Source: CANNDT01 sp945876205 (GTDB lineage Bacteria > Acidobacteriota > Vicinamibacteria > Vicinamibacterales > UBA2999). Taken from it: a stretch of DNA of 50,750 nucleotides. The notes beneath the pieces are model-generated. The model worked only from the letters and a program-made list of their open reading frames with translations, made no database searches and had not been told where the DNA came from. Location: positions 1 to 50,750 of the forward strand of contig CANNDT010000025.1 in NCBI GenBank assembly GCA_947503365.1, in the 5' to 3' direction. Position numbers and translations under genes: made by a program. Position 1 is the stretch's first letter. Every line of letters begins with the position of its first letter. This document shows, in pieces, positions 14,964-23,724 of this stretch.

Positions 14964-17404
14964 TGGCGGACAAGTTAGTCGGCCAGAATTACATTCCCGT
15001 CGATCTCGTCGCCAAGGTCACCGGTAAGGCGCGCTACGCCGAAGACTTCCGCGCCGACGGGATGCTCTTCACGAAGCTCCTGGTCAGCCCGATGCCGCAC
15101 GCGCGCGTGCGCAACATCGATATGAGCGCCGCGCTGGCGATGCCCGGCGTGAAGGCGATCATCACGGCGGACGACCTGCCGATGCTGCCGAACAACGCCG
15201 AGCGCGCGCTGACCAACGAGCCGCTGTATGTCGGCGAGCCGATCCTCGCGGTGGCCGCGGTGGACGAGCTCACGGCGGCCGAAGCGATCGAACGGATCCT
15301 GGTCGATCTCGAGCCGCTCCCGTTTGTCGTCGATCCGCTCCAGAGCCTCCGTCCGGGCGGCAACAACCCGCGCACCAACGGCAACGCCTGGGGCGCGCCG
15401 CCCCCGAATACCCCTCCCGGGACGCCCGCGCCGCTCGAAACGATGAAGTGGACCGAGCAGGACTTCAACGATGAGGACGCCGGCCACCTGCCGATGGGCA
15501 AGGCGCTCGAGGAATGGGCGTTTGGCGACCTCGAGGCCGGATTCACGAACGCCGCGCTCGTGCTCGACGAGACCTTCACCGTGCAGTCGACGGGCCATCA
15601 CCCGATGGAAACCCGCAGCGCGATGGCCTACTGGCAGAACGGCAAGCTCTACATCCACGCCTCGACGCAGAGCGTCGCGCAGACGCAGCCGGCGATCGCG
15701 CGCTGGTGCGGCCTCGAGCCGTCGCAGGTCGTGCTGATCTGCGAGTACACCGGCGGCGGCTTCGGCAGCAAGGGCGGCGGCGCGGTGTCGATGTCGATTC
15801 CCGCCATCCTCTCGAAGAAGGCGAACGCGCCGGTGATGATGCGCATCAGCCGCGAGGAGGAGAGCTTCATCGGCCGCGCGCGGACCAACATGAGCGGCCG
15901 CGCCAGGATTGGCTTTGCGAAGGACGGCCGCATCACCGCCCTCGACCTCTTCATCGTCCAGGATACGGGCGCTTATGGACCGCTGGGCGATCATCGCTCG
16001 GCGGGCCTGGCGGCCTCGCTGATCTACCAGCCGCCGGCCATGCGATGGCGCGCCGTGAACATGATGACCAACACGCCGCCGCGCACGCAGCAGCGGTCGC
16101 CGGGCCCGATGCAGGCCAACGGCATCATCGAGCCGGTGATGTCGAAGGCGGCGCGTCAGCTCGGCATCGATCAGGTCGAGATCCGCAGCATCAACTCACC
16201 GTCGGGCAAGGCACTCTTCGGTCCTGCTGGCCCCACCGGCCAGCGGCCGCACATCACCAGCGCGTTCATCAAGGAGGCGCTCGCGCGTGGCGCGGAGCAG
16301 TTCAACTGGCCGATGCGCAAGGCGCGCTCCGGCCAGCGCAAAGGATCGAAGATTCGCGGTGTTGGTGTGACGGTCGGACCGCACGGTGCCGGGTCGATCG
16401 GGTGGGACAGCCTCATGACCATCCGTCCCGACGGCAAGCTCTACGTGCAGTCGGGCGTCGGCAACCTCGGCACGCACTCGCTCATCGACCTGGCGCGCGT
16501 GGCGGCCGACGAGCTCGCCATGCCGTGGCAGAAGGTCGAAGTCATCTGGGGCGACACGAGCAAGGGCCTGCCCTGGACCTGCCTCTCCGTTGGCAGCCAG
16601 ACGACGCACGCGATGACGCGGGCGAATCATGCAGGGGCCAATGACGCGAAGCGGAAGCTGCAGGAAATCGCGGCACGCGATCTCGGCGGGTCGCCCGACG
16701 ATTACGAGCTGGGGAATGAGCGTGTCTATCGGCGGGGCGCACCGGGCCGTGGCCTGACCTACGCGCAGGCAGCGACGCGCGCCATCGAGCTTGGCGGGAA
16801 GTACGACGGCCATGAGCTGCCGATGGACATCAACCCGATGACCAGGGGTTCGGCGACCCGGCTCGCGGGTCTCGGCCTGATGGGCGTGGCGAAGGACAAC
16901 TATCCCCGCGACGGTGTCACCTATTCATTCGTGATCGGCTTTGCCGAAGTGGAGGTGGACGTCGAGACGGGGCACGTGACGCTGGTGGATTATCTCGGCG
17001 TCGGCGACGTCGGCACCGTGGTCAACCCGCGAAGCCTGCTCGCGCAGATCAAGGGCGGGAGCTGTCTCGGCATCGCGCACGCCCTCTTCCAGAAGTCGGT
17101 CGTCGATCCGAAGTACGGCCACTCGCTGGCGCGCCGGTTCCACTACAGCAAGCCGCTGACGATCCTGGACATCCCGGCGACGATGAATGCATCGGCGCTG
17201 GACATGGCGGATCCGGAGACGCCCGTCGGTGCGCGCGGAGTCGGCGAGCCGCCGGTCGGCGCCGGATACGGATCGGTGATGAACGCGATCTCCGACGCCC
17301 TCGGCGACGACATCTTCCGCCGCGCCCCGGTGACGGCGGATCTCATTTTGATGTCACTCGAACACGGCCGTCCCATGCACGACCCTCTTCGCGCACACGT
17401 GTAG
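14963..17404 (+). CDS. Molybdopterin-binding large subunit of the Mo hydroxylase
   Basis: An 813-residue catalytic subunit of the xanthine dehydrogenase/aldehyde oxidoreductase family. It binds the Mo-pterin cofactor and hydroxylates its substrate with water-derived oxygen. Landmarks in order: KVTGKARYAEDF (N-terminal a/b hammerhead domain), GEPILAVAAVDELTA, an acidic insert EQDFNDEDAGHLP, TGHHPMETRS, the YTGGGFGSKGG loop and NLGTHSL. The catalytic Glu is probably Glu 762 in the C-terminal GVGEPPVGAGYG. No signal peptide is present, so export must be by hitch-hiking on the Tat-tagged small subunit. The start ATG overlaps the upstream stop by one base. Substrate is unknown; aldehydes or N-heterocycles are typical of the family. 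Confidence 0.92.
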   Translation: MADKLVGQNYIPVDLVAKVTGKARYAEDFRADGMLFTKLLVSPMPHARVRNIDMSAALAMPGVKAIITADDLPMLPNNAERALTNEPLYVGEPILAVAAVDELTAAEAIERILVDLEPLPFVVDPLQSLRPGGNNPRTNGNAWGAPPPNTPPGTPAPLETMKWTEQDFNDEDAGHLPMGKALEEWAFGDLEAGFTNAALVLDETFTVQSTGHHPMETRSAMAYWQNGKLYIHASTQSVAQTQPAIARWCGLEPSQVVLICEYTGGGFGSKGGGAVSMSIPAILSKKANAPVMMRISREEESFIGRARTNMSGRARIGFAKDGRITALDLFIVQDTGAYGPLGDHRSAGLAASLIYQPPAMRWRAVNMMTNTPPRTQQRSPGPMQANGIIEPVMSKAARQLGIDQVEIRSINSPSGKALFGPAGPTGQRPHITSAFIKEALARGAEQFNWPMRKARSGQRKGSKIRGVGVTVGPHGAGSIGWDSLMTIRPDGKLYVQSGVGNLGTHSLIDLARVAADELAMPWQKVEVIWGDTSKGLPWTCLSVGSQTTHAMTRANHAGANDAKRKLQEIAARDLGGSPDDYELGNERVYRRGAPGRGLTYAQAATRAIELGGKYDGHELPMDINPMTRGSATRLAGLGLMGVAKDNYPRDGVTYSFVIGFAEVEVDVETGHVTLVDYLGVGDVGTVVNPRSLLAQIKGGSCLGIAHALFQKSVVDPKYGHSLARRFHYSKPLTILDIPATMNASALDMADPETPVGARGVGEPPVGAGYGSVMNAISDALGDDIFRRAPVTADLILMSLEHGRPMHDPLRAHV

Positions 17405-17414
17405 GAGAAATTCA

Positions 17415-18464
17415 ATGGCCGTGATTCGCGATGTGATGCCCGCGTTTGAGTTGTTCCAGCCTGCATCGGTGTCCGATGCCCAGGCGCTGCTCAAACGGTA
17501 CGGCGGCGAGGCGTGGCTGCTGGCGGGCGGGCTGGATAGTTTCGATTGGCTCAAGGACCGCATCAAGCGGCCGGCGGCGGTCATCGATCTCTCCGGGATT
17601 GCCGACCTCAAGGGCATCAAGCCGTGGGGCGATGGCGGGCTCGAGATTGGCGCGATGACCACGCTCACCGAGATCGTGCGGCATCCGGTGGTGCGCGAGC
17701 GGTACAGCATCCTGCTTGAGGCGGCGGAGTCCGCGGCCTCGCCGCAGATTCGCAATCAGGGCACCGTCGGCGGCAACGTGACGCAGGACACGCGCTGCTG
17801 GTACTACCGCGCCGGTTGGTCGTGCTATCGAGCCGGCGGCAACATCTGCTACGCCGACACGCCGCAGGCGATCAATCGCGAGCACGCGATTCTCGAGGCC
17901 GACCGCTGCGTCGCGGTGAATCCATCAGATACGGCGCCGGCGCTGATCGCGCTCGATGCGCAGATGGTGATCCGCACGGGCGCCGGGGAACAGGTCATCG
18001 CCGCGGAAGACTACTTCGTCGGCCCCGGCACCGACATCACCCGCATGACCGTGCTGAAGCCAGGAAGCCTGCTGACGTCGATTCGCATTCCCGGCACCTG
18101 GGCCGCCTCCGCCGAAGGCTCCGGCGGGGCAGGGCGCGTGCAGTTCTATTTCGAGAAGATTCGCGATCGCAACGTCTGGGACTTCGCGCTCGTCAGCGTC
18201 GCCTCGGCGATGGCGACCACGGGCACCACCATCGACCGCATTCGCCTCGTCGTCAACGGCGTCGCCGCGAGGCCTCTGCGCCTGGCGGCGGTGGAGGATC
18301 TCGTCCGCGGCAAGCCGCGGAACGAAGCGACGGCGGTGATTGCCGGCAACCTCGCGATCGAGGGGGCGCAGCCGCTGACGTTCAACGGCTACAAAGTGCC
18401 GCTGATGCGAAACCTCGTGAAGCGCGCCATCCGCGGCGTGGAGGACGTCGATTGGACATCCTGA
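17415..18464 (+). CDS. FAD subunit with a likely 4Fe-4S insertion
   Basis: A 349-residue FAD-binding subunit (CoxM/PaoB-like). The dinucleotide-binding LAGGLDSFDWLKDRI is near residues 36-50, and IRNQGTVGGNV marks the second FAD loop. Between about 128 and 165 are four cysteines (Cys 128 in TRCWYY, Cys 137 in WSCYR, Cys 145 in GNICYA, Cys 165 in DRCVAVNPSD). From memory of the family, PaoB and hydroxybenzoyl-CoA reductase beta have an inserted 4Fe-4S cluster at this place, with RCWYF-type sequence, so the same cluster is expected here. It has a GGAGA ribosome site ahead of the ATG. Its 3' end overlaps the cytochrome b gene by 13 bases. Confidence 0.9.
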   Translation: MAVIRDVMPAFELFQPASVSDAQALLKRYGGEAWLLAGGLDSFDWLKDRIKRPAAVIDLSGIADLKGIKPWGDGGLEIGAMTTLTEIVRHPVVRERYSILLEAAESAASPQIRNQGTVGGNVTQDTRCWYYRAGWSCYRAGGNICYADTPQAINREHAILEADRCVAVNPSDTAPALIALDAQMVIRTGAGEQVIAAEDYFVGPGTDITRMTVLKPGSLLTSIRIPGTWAASAEGSGGAGRVQFYFEKIRDRNVWDFALVSVASAMATTGTTIDRIRLVVNGVAARPLRLAAVEDLVRGKPRNEATAVIAGNLAIEGAQPLTFNGYKVPLMRNLVKRAIRGVEDVDWTS

Positions 18465-19291
18465 CCTGGGGACGTAGTCCGTGGGGCCAGCAGATTCTCA
18501 CGCACGTCTCGTGGGATCTGCTCTGGGCGTCGCTGTTTGCCGGCGTCGCATTCCTCATCGCTCACGCCAGCTACATGGTGCTGTCGGCGCATCGCAAGCG
18601 GAAGGCCGAAGAGACCGATGCGATGGAAGCGGCCCGGACGGATCTTCCGCCGCTCATCAGGCGCCATGGCGTGGGCGCGCGGGTGTTCCACTGGGTGATG
18701 GCGACGGCGATGTTGACGCTCCTCCTCACCGCCTTTCTGCCGATTGTCGGCGTCCAGTTCGCCTGGGTGACGTGGCACTGGATCGCCGGCCTCGTCCTGA
18801 CCGCGACCATCGTGTTTCACATCATCCACGCGACGTTCTGGCTCGACTTCTGGTCGATCTGGGTGGGTCCGAAGGACATTCCCGAATTGAAGGCGGAGAT
18901 CCTCCGCGAGTTCGGTCACGACGTGCCTGGCCCGAAGCCCGGCAAGTATCCGCTCGGCAATCGCCTCTACCACCTGGGGATCGTGCTGGCCGCGCTGTCG
19001 GTCGTCGCCACCGGCCTCTTCATGATGGTGCGCGTGCGGACGCCGTTCTACACCCGCAATCCCTATCTCTTCAGCGATTCGACGTGGGGCGTCACCTACG
19101 TGACGCACGGCCTCGCCGGCGTCACGCTCGTCGGGATGGTCATTGCCCACGTCTACTTCGCCATTCGTCCCGAGAAGCGGTGGATCACCAAGTCGATGAT
19201 CTTCGGCTTCATCACCAGGCGCCAATACCTCGAGCACCACGATCCCGACAGGTGGGTCGTCAGCGAGCCGCCGCGCGAGAAGGTCATTTGA
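18452..19291 (+). CDS. Cytochrome b subunit (di-heme b-type membrane anchor)
   Basis: A 279-residue membrane protein of the cytochrome b561/hydrogenase-b type. The start is a TTG at 18452, inside the preceding gene, with GAGGA six bases upstream (18441-18445); no other start fits the helix order. Hydrophobic helices begin at residues 15-35, with four more following. Histidines placed to ligate two hemes are in ARVFHWVMA, TWHWIAG, FHIIHATFW, YHLGIVL, YVTHGLAG and AHVYF. It would pass electrons from the periplasmic Mo enzyme to the quinone pool, replacing the soluble acceptors used by other members. It overlaps the next gene by four bases (TTGA), so the five genes are one translationally linked unit. 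Confidence 0.88.
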   Translation: MDILTWGRSPWGQQILTHVSWDLLWASLFAGVAFLIAHASYMVLSAHRKRKAEETDAMEAARTDLPPLIRRHGVGARVFHWVMATAMLTLLLTAFLPIVGVQFAWVTWHWIAGLVLTATIVFHIIHATFWLDFWSIWVGPKDIPELKAEILREFGHDVPGPKPGKYPLGNRLYHLGIVLAALSVVATGLFMMVRVRTPFYTRNPYLFSDSTWGVTYVTHGLAGVTLVGMVIAHVYFAIRPEKRWITKSMIFGFITRRQYLEHHDPDRWVVSEPPREKVI

Positions 19292-19749
19292 ACGAACACG
19301 ACAGAACGAAACGACCGAACGATCCGAACGCCTCGAACGAACCGAACGCTCCGAACGAATTTCACGCCCGCTGCGGAGTCATTGAAGAGGCCTATGAGTT
19401 CATGCTGGCCTACGCCGCGCAGGGATTGGCTGGAGAAGCCGCGAGCCAGTCGGGCGGGCAGCTTCGCGAGTACCTGACGCGCGCGTCGGCGGCCCTGGCC
19501 GGACTTGGGGATCTCCTGCTGCAGGTGGTCGCGCGTGAGGCTCTCGAACCCGCCGACCGCTACCGCGCCTTCGCCGCCGTGCTCGACCGAGACGCCGGCG
19601 ACGCACGCGCCGCCGTGGAGCTCGTGCTCGCGCAGCCGTCCATCAGCTCGCAGCTGGTCGACAACCTGAATGCGTCGATTCACGTGCGCGCGCTGCTGAC
19701 CGACCTGTTCCTGATCGACGAGATCCTCACACCGCAGGTCGCGACGTAA
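19288..19749 (+). CDS. Unknown protein, last gene of the Mo hydroxylase operon
   Basis: A 153-residue protein I do not recognise. The start is a TTG overlapping the upstream TGA (TTGA), with GAGAAGG ahead. Residues 1-30 come from a CCGAACGA repeat and read as low-complexity Asn/Glu/Pro (NDPNASNEPNAPNEF). The rest is a helical, Ala/Leu-rich block without signal or membrane segment: HARCGVIEEAYEFMLAYAAQG, LREYLTRASAALAGLGDLL, DRYRAFAAVLDRDAGDARAAVEL and ASIHVRALLTDLFLIDEIL. A cytoplasmic assembly or maturation factor for the enzyme is plausible from position only. The first 30 residues may be an insertion rather than an essential part. Confidence 0.6.
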   Translation: MNEHDRTKRPNDPNASNEPNAPNEFHARCGVIEEAYEFMLAYAAQGLAGEAASQSGGQLREYLTRASAALAGLGDLLLQVVAREALEPADRYRAFAAVLDRDAGDARAAVELVLAQPSISSQLVDNLNASIHVRALLTDLFLIDEILTPQVAT

Positions 19750-19770
19750 GAAGCCGCGCGAGCGCAGACT

Positions 19771-19822
19771 GAAGCCTGCGCGCTACGTGGTCACCTGTAG
19801 CGCGGGGGCTTCAGCCCCCGCG
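19771..19822. terminator. Two hairpins between convergent genes
   Basis: AGCGCAG...CTGCGCGCT (19771-19793) and a perfect CGCGGGGGC-TTCA-GCCCCCGCG (19801-19822) lie between the end of the plus-strand operon and the stop of the minus-strand transglycosylase. The TTCA loop and the near-identity of the stem to a mobile REP-type hairpin suggest a repeated element that can stop transcription from both sides. Confidence 0.6.
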
Positions 19823-19823
19823 T

Positions 19824-20870
19824 CTAGCGCAGCTGGTCCGACAGTAGCGCCACCGTCAGCGCGTAGTAGTGCGCGCAGTTGTATTCGAGGATCGCGTCGT
19901 AGTTCTCGTACACCAGGAAGCTCCGCTCGTCGGTCTCCACCAGCCCCGCCTTGATCGAGCTGCGTGGGAGCGGTTTGCCGGTCTTGAGTCTCATGCCCAG
20001 CTTCTGCCATTCGGTGAGCGGCCGGCGCTCCGACATGTTGCGCTTGGCATAGCACCCCTCGGTGCGCTGCGGGATCTGTTCCTTCACCCGCGCCCTCACG
20101 GCCGGTGTGACCGTGACCTCGCGGCCCCACGTCTGGCCATCATCCCAACCGAACTTGTTCAGGTAGTTCGCGATTGACGCCATCGTGTCGCCGGTCGATC
20201 GCCAGATGTCGCGGTGTCCGTCCTTGTCGAAGTCTTCGGCGTACTTGAGGTAGCTGGAGGGCATGAACTGCGGATGTCCCATCGCGCCCGCCCACGATCC
20301 GGTCATGGTTGGTGCGTCGATGTATCCCTTCGACACCATCGTCAGCGCATTGAAGAGCTCGCCCTTGAAGAACTCGGCGCGACGCCCTTCCCAGGCCAGC
20401 GTCGCCAGCGCCTGGAAGACGGGCGTGCGGCCCATGATGGCGCCGTAGCGCGTTTCCATTCCCCAGATGGCCAGCAGGAAGCGGCGCTGGACGTCGTACT
20501 GCGCCTCGACGCGGGCGAGGAGCGTTCGATTCCTGCGGCCCGCGTCGCGGCCGCGCCGAACGATCGCATTGGTGACGTGAGAGCGCAGATAGCGGTTGAA
20601 GCCGACGACCAGCTCGGCCTGGCTGCGGTCGCTGGCGATGACGCGGGGCAGCGGCTGAAGCCCGGTGATCGTCCGATCGATCAGATCGTCTTTGAAGCCG
20701 CGCTCCCGGGCTTCCGCCGCGATGCCTTTCAGCCAGACGTCAAACGGCTCTGGCGTTGCAACCGCGGGCGCTGGGGCCGGGGTGGGCGGCGGGACTTGAA
20801 CGTCGTCCTGCTGAGCCAGGATCGGGGTCCCGAGGAGCAGCGACACGAGCACGAGTGCAGGAGTGCGCAC
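19824..20870 (-). CDS. Lytic murein transglycosylase (MltB type)
   Basis: A 348-residue exported enzyme that cleaves the MurNAc-GlcNAc bond of peptidoglycan to leave 1,6-anhydro ends. A signal peptide is seen from the GTG at 20870 (RTPALVLVSLLLGTPILAQ); an ORF extension further upstream overlaps the permease gene and is unlikely. A Pro/Ala-rich linker precedes the SLT_2 domain. Its catalytic Glu is in AIWGMETRYGAIMG; other blocks are TLAWEGRRAEFFKGEL, GSWAGAMGHPQFMPSSYLKYAEDFD, DTMASIANYLNKFGWDDG and the C-terminal YENYDAILEYNCAHYYAL. Length is normal for the family without a peptidoglycan-binding tail. It starts close to the end of the upstream AI-2E-type gene, so the two are probably co-transcribed. 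Confidence 0.88.
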   Translation of the reverse strand: MRTPALVLVSLLLGTPILAQQDDVQVPPPTPAPAPAVATPEPFDVWLKGIAAEARERGFKDDLIDRTITGLQPLPRVIASDRSQAELVVGFNRYLRSHVTNAIVRRGRDAGRRNRTLLARVEAQYDVQRRFLLAIWGMETRYGAIMGRTPVFQALATLAWEGRRAEFFKGELFNALTMVSKGYIDAPTMTGSWAGAMGHPQFMPSSYLKYAEDFDKDGHRDIWRSTGDTMASIANYLNKFGWDDGQTWGREVTVTPAVRARVKEQIPQRTEGCYAKRNMSERRPLTEWQKLGMRLKTGKPLPRSSIKAGLVETDERSFLVYENYDAILEYNCAHYYALTVALLSDQLR

Positions 20871-20877
20871 CCAGGCA

Positions 20878-22689
20878 TTATGACGCGCATTCAACGGGCG
20901 GCCGTGCGGTCTCGAGGAGTCCCTTGAGCTGGGCGCGCGTCTCCGCAAGCGTCGATGCCACGAGCGTGGCGCCTGCCTCTCGCAGGAGTTGGCTACTCTC
21001 GTCGGCAAGACCCGGCGATGCCCAGCGCCCTACCAGGATGTGGACGTCGGGACATGCGGCGTGAAGTCGTTTGACCAGGTAGCGCGTCTTTGACGCGGGA
21101 CTTGGCGGCAGATCGGCGATGCACACGAGCGACACCTGCTGCTCCTGCACCAATGCCACGAGCTCTGACGCCTGCAGCCGCGTCTTCGTAATGTCGAGCG
21201 TGATTGGCAGGTCGTCTACCAGGTTGGCGAGCATCATCAACGCGACTTCGTCGCTGGCGCCGTTGGCTGCGTATGCGATCACCCGTAGCGGGGGATGCGC
21301 TGCGGCGGCGTCCGACTCGCCACCGACGACCGGCACCTTTGCCTTGGCGCGGCGGATCCACTCGGCCGCGTCGGACACCAGTTCGCGTGTCGCTTCGATC
21401 ACGGCGTTCTCTTCTTCTGCCGACAACCGCTCTTCCAGCCGATCCCGCTTGGCATAATTGAGCGCGGGCAGCAGCAGCGCGTCGTACACCGAGGCGGGCA
21501 CGTCAACCTTGATGTGCCGCTCGATCAGCTCGGCCGCCTCGCTTTGATCGCGCGCCAGCAGCCGCTGGTAATAGCCATGGTCTGCCGCGAGCGCCGGCGT
21601 GTCGGCCATCAGCATCCCGACGAAGCCAAGGCCGGGCACGTGCTTGCCGAGGACAACGACGCAGACGGTGAGCGGTGTGGCCATGAGCAGTCCGAGCGGA
21701 CCCCACAACCAGGTCCAGAAGGCCACCGACACGAGCAGCGCCACCTGCGACACGCCCGCGGCTCCCGCATAGAGCACCGTTTCGAGAACGAGGTTGGTAA
21801 AGAGCTCGAGCACCACGAACAGGCCAATCACCCACAGGGGACCGACCCAACCGGCGAGGGCGGCGAGGCTGACGAGGATCGGCGCGCCGGCGCCGAGCAC
21901 CGGGCCGACGTACGGGATGAAACGCATCACCGCGCCAAACGCCGCCCAGACCAATGGATACGGCACGCCGAGCAGGTAGAGGCCAAGCCCCACCGCCGTC
22001 CCGTAGGTGAGATTCACCAGCGACTGCATCAGCAGTTGCCGGCTCACCCGAGTGCCCGCTTCATCGAACGCTTTGGTCGTGGCCGTGAGCTGGCCGTTGC
22101 CGAACAGGCGAATCAGCCGATCGCGGAGATCCCGGCGTTCGAGCAGCATGAAGATCACCATCACCAGCACGAGTCCGGCGGTGGTGAGCGGACCGACGAT
22201 CGGGCCGAGCCACATGAAGCTCGAATAGGCGGTGACGCGTTCCGGGCTGAGTATGACCGACCCCGAGCCAGTTCTCGCGGGCCCCTCGGCTCCATCGAGG
22301 TTCTTCTTGATGTCGTCGATGGTCTTCTGCAGTTGCTCGACCGATCCGCCTTTGCCGGCGCCGCGGACGTCGGCGATCTTCGCGAGGATGTTGACGCGGT
22401 AGCGCGGCAGGTCTTCCGCCAGTCCGGTCACCTGCGAGGCGAGGCCCCAGCCGGCCAGGCCGAGCAGTACGAAGACCAGCGTGACCGCCGCGAGCACGGC
22501 AGGCACGCGGCCGAGCCACCGTTCGAGCCAGGTCACTGGTGGTGCCAGCACGAACGCGATCAGGACGGCGAGCGCGAACGGCACCAGTACCGCCTGCGCC
22601 GCGTACAGCACCCCCACCACCAGCGTGCAGCCGGCGAACGTGACCCACGCTTTGGTGGTGCGTTGCCGCCTCTCGACAGGGATCTCCAC
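20878..22689 (-). CDS. AI-2E family permease with extra C-terminal domain
   Basis: A 603-residue inner-membrane protein starting with a GTG at 22689. Residues 1-370 are the AI-2E/PerM-type permease: paired N-terminal helices (AWVTFAGCTLVVGVLY, LAVLIAFVLAPPVTW), a soluble section with VEQLQKTIDDIKKNLDG, and the core block PLVWAAFGAVMRFIPYVGPVLG. After about residue 380 comes a cytoplasmic extension of some 220 residues that ordinary members lack. Its last 150 residues (LRVIAYAANGASDEVALMMLANL, VSLVCIADLPPSP, CPDVHILVGRW) look like a Rossmann-like cobalamin-binding fold, without the usual DxHxxG. Substrate is not known; the name of the family does not prove AI-2 export. Confidence 0.82.
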   Translation of the reverse strand: MEIPVERRQRTTKAWVTFAGCTLVVGVLYAAQAVLVPFALAVLIAFVLAPPVTWLERWLGRVPAVLAAVTLVFVLLGLAGWGLASQVTGLAEDLPRYRVNILAKIADVRGAGKGGSVEQLQKTIDDIKKNLDGAEGPARTGSGSVILSPERVTAYSSFMWLGPIVGPLTTAGLVLVMVIFMLLERRDLRDRLIRLFGNGQLTATTKAFDEAGTRVSRQLLMQSLVNLTYGTAVGLGLYLLGVPYPLVWAAFGAVMRFIPYVGPVLGAGAPILVSLAALAGWVGPLWVIGLFVVLELFTNLVLETVLYAGAAGVSQVALLVSVAFWTWLWGPLGLLMATPLTVCVVVLGKHVPGLGFVGMLMADTPALAADHGYYQRLLARDQSEAAELIERHIKVDVPASVYDALLLPALNYAKRDRLEERLSAEEENAVIEATRELVSDAAEWIRRAKAKVPVVGGESDAAAAHPPLRVIAYAANGASDEVALMMLANLVDDLPITLDITKTRLQASELVALVQEQQVSLVCIADLPPSPASKTRYLVKRLHAACPDVHILVGRWASPGLADESSQLLREAGATLVASTLAETRAQLKGLLETARPPVECAS

Positions 22690-22779
22690 GGTTGCGACTG
22701 TATCCGACGCGGCGGGCGGCCAGCGTTCCGAATTGAACAGCCCGCATGGATGTGACCGCGCATACTCGCAGCATCGAGG

Positions 22780-23724
22780 ATGCGGCCACCAGTGATCGTC
22801 AGAATATTCGGGACCGCGTTACGCGCGTGGTGGGACGATGACGCCCCGCGGCTGGGCGCGTCGGTCGCGTATTACACGCTCTTCGCCCTCGCGCCGATCC
22901 TCATTGTGGCGACCGCGGTTGCCGGCATGGCGTTCGGCGAAGAGGCGGTGCGCGGGGAAATCATCGACCAGATCGATCACCTGGTGGGACGCGACGCCGG
23001 TCGCGCGATCCAGAGCCTGCTCGAGGGCGCCAGCCAGGAGCGGGCCGGGATCGTCGCCACCGTTGTCGGCGGCATCACCTTCATCGTCGCCGCCACCGGC
23101 GCGTTCCTCGAGCTGCAGGCCGCGCTGAACGCCATCTGGCGGGTGAAGGCCAACCCGGGCGTGAACGTCCGCGCGTTCCTCCTCGACCGGGTGCGTTCGT
23201 TCGGACTGGTCGTGGCGATCGGCTTTCTGCTGATGGTGTCGCTGGCCGTGACGGCGGCGCTCGCGGCGTTCGGCACGTGGCTGGCGCGCGGCGCTCCGGG
23301 GCTGCCGATCGTCTGGACGATGGTCAACCTGCTGGTGTCGGTGCTGGTGGTGACAGTGATGTTCGCGCTGCTGTTTCGCTTCCTGCCGGACGTAGAGCTC
23401 CGCCGGCGCGACGTGGCGACCGGCGCGTTTGTCACCGCGGTGCTCTTCATGGCGGGCCAGCAGCTGATTGGTCTGTATCTGGGCCAGAGCAGCGTCGCCT
23501 CCAGTTATGGCGCGGCGGGTTCGGTGATGATCGTGCTGCTGTGGGTGTATTACTCCTGCCAGATCCTGCTGCTTGGCGCCGAGTTCACGCGGGTTTACGC
23601 GGATCGCCGCGGCGTCGAGCCACAGCCCGAGGTGTTCGCCGAGCCCGACCTCGATGCCATCCGCGCGTCGGAAACGGTCGAGCGGGAACACGCCATCGCG
23701 GCGGTCGAAAAATCGCAGGCGTGA
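22780..23724 (+). CDS. YihY/BrkB family membrane protein
   Basis: A 314-residue membrane protein of the YihY/BrkB family. Helices include ASVAYYTLFALAPILIVATAVAGMAFG, AGIVATVVGGITFIVAATGAF, LVVAIGFLLMVSLAVTAALAAFG, IVWTMVNLLVSVLVVTVMFALLFRFLPD, GAFVTAVLFMAGQQLIGLYLGQ and SVMIVLLWVYYSCQILLLGAEFTR. The DDxPRLGASVAYYTLFALAP and GAEFTRVYA patterns identify the family. Function is not settled; some homologs were wrongly named ribonuclease BN. The start ATG at 22780 is divergent from the AI-2E gene across about 90 bases. The last 40 residues are a charged cytoplasmic tail. Confidence 0.85.
   Translation: MRPPVIVRIFGTALRAWWDDDAPRLGASVAYYTLFALAPILIVATAVAGMAFGEEAVRGEIIDQIDHLVGRDAGRAIQSLLEGASQERAGIVATVVGGITFIVAATGAFLELQAALNAIWRVKANPGVNVRAFLLDRVRSFGLVVAIGFLLMVSLAVTAALAAFGTWLARGAPGLPIVWTMVNLLVSVLVVTVMFALLFRFLPDVELRRRDVATGAFVTAVLFMAGQQLIGLYLGQSSVASSYGAAGSVMIVLLWVYYSCQILLLGAEFTRVYADRRGVEPQPEVFAEPDLDAIRASETVEREHAIAAVEKSQA

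Noticed and set aside
20878..22755. Long plus-strand frame opposite the AI-2E permease
   Set aside because: It is His/Glu/Arg-rich mirror sequence of the real minus-strand gene, with no domain.
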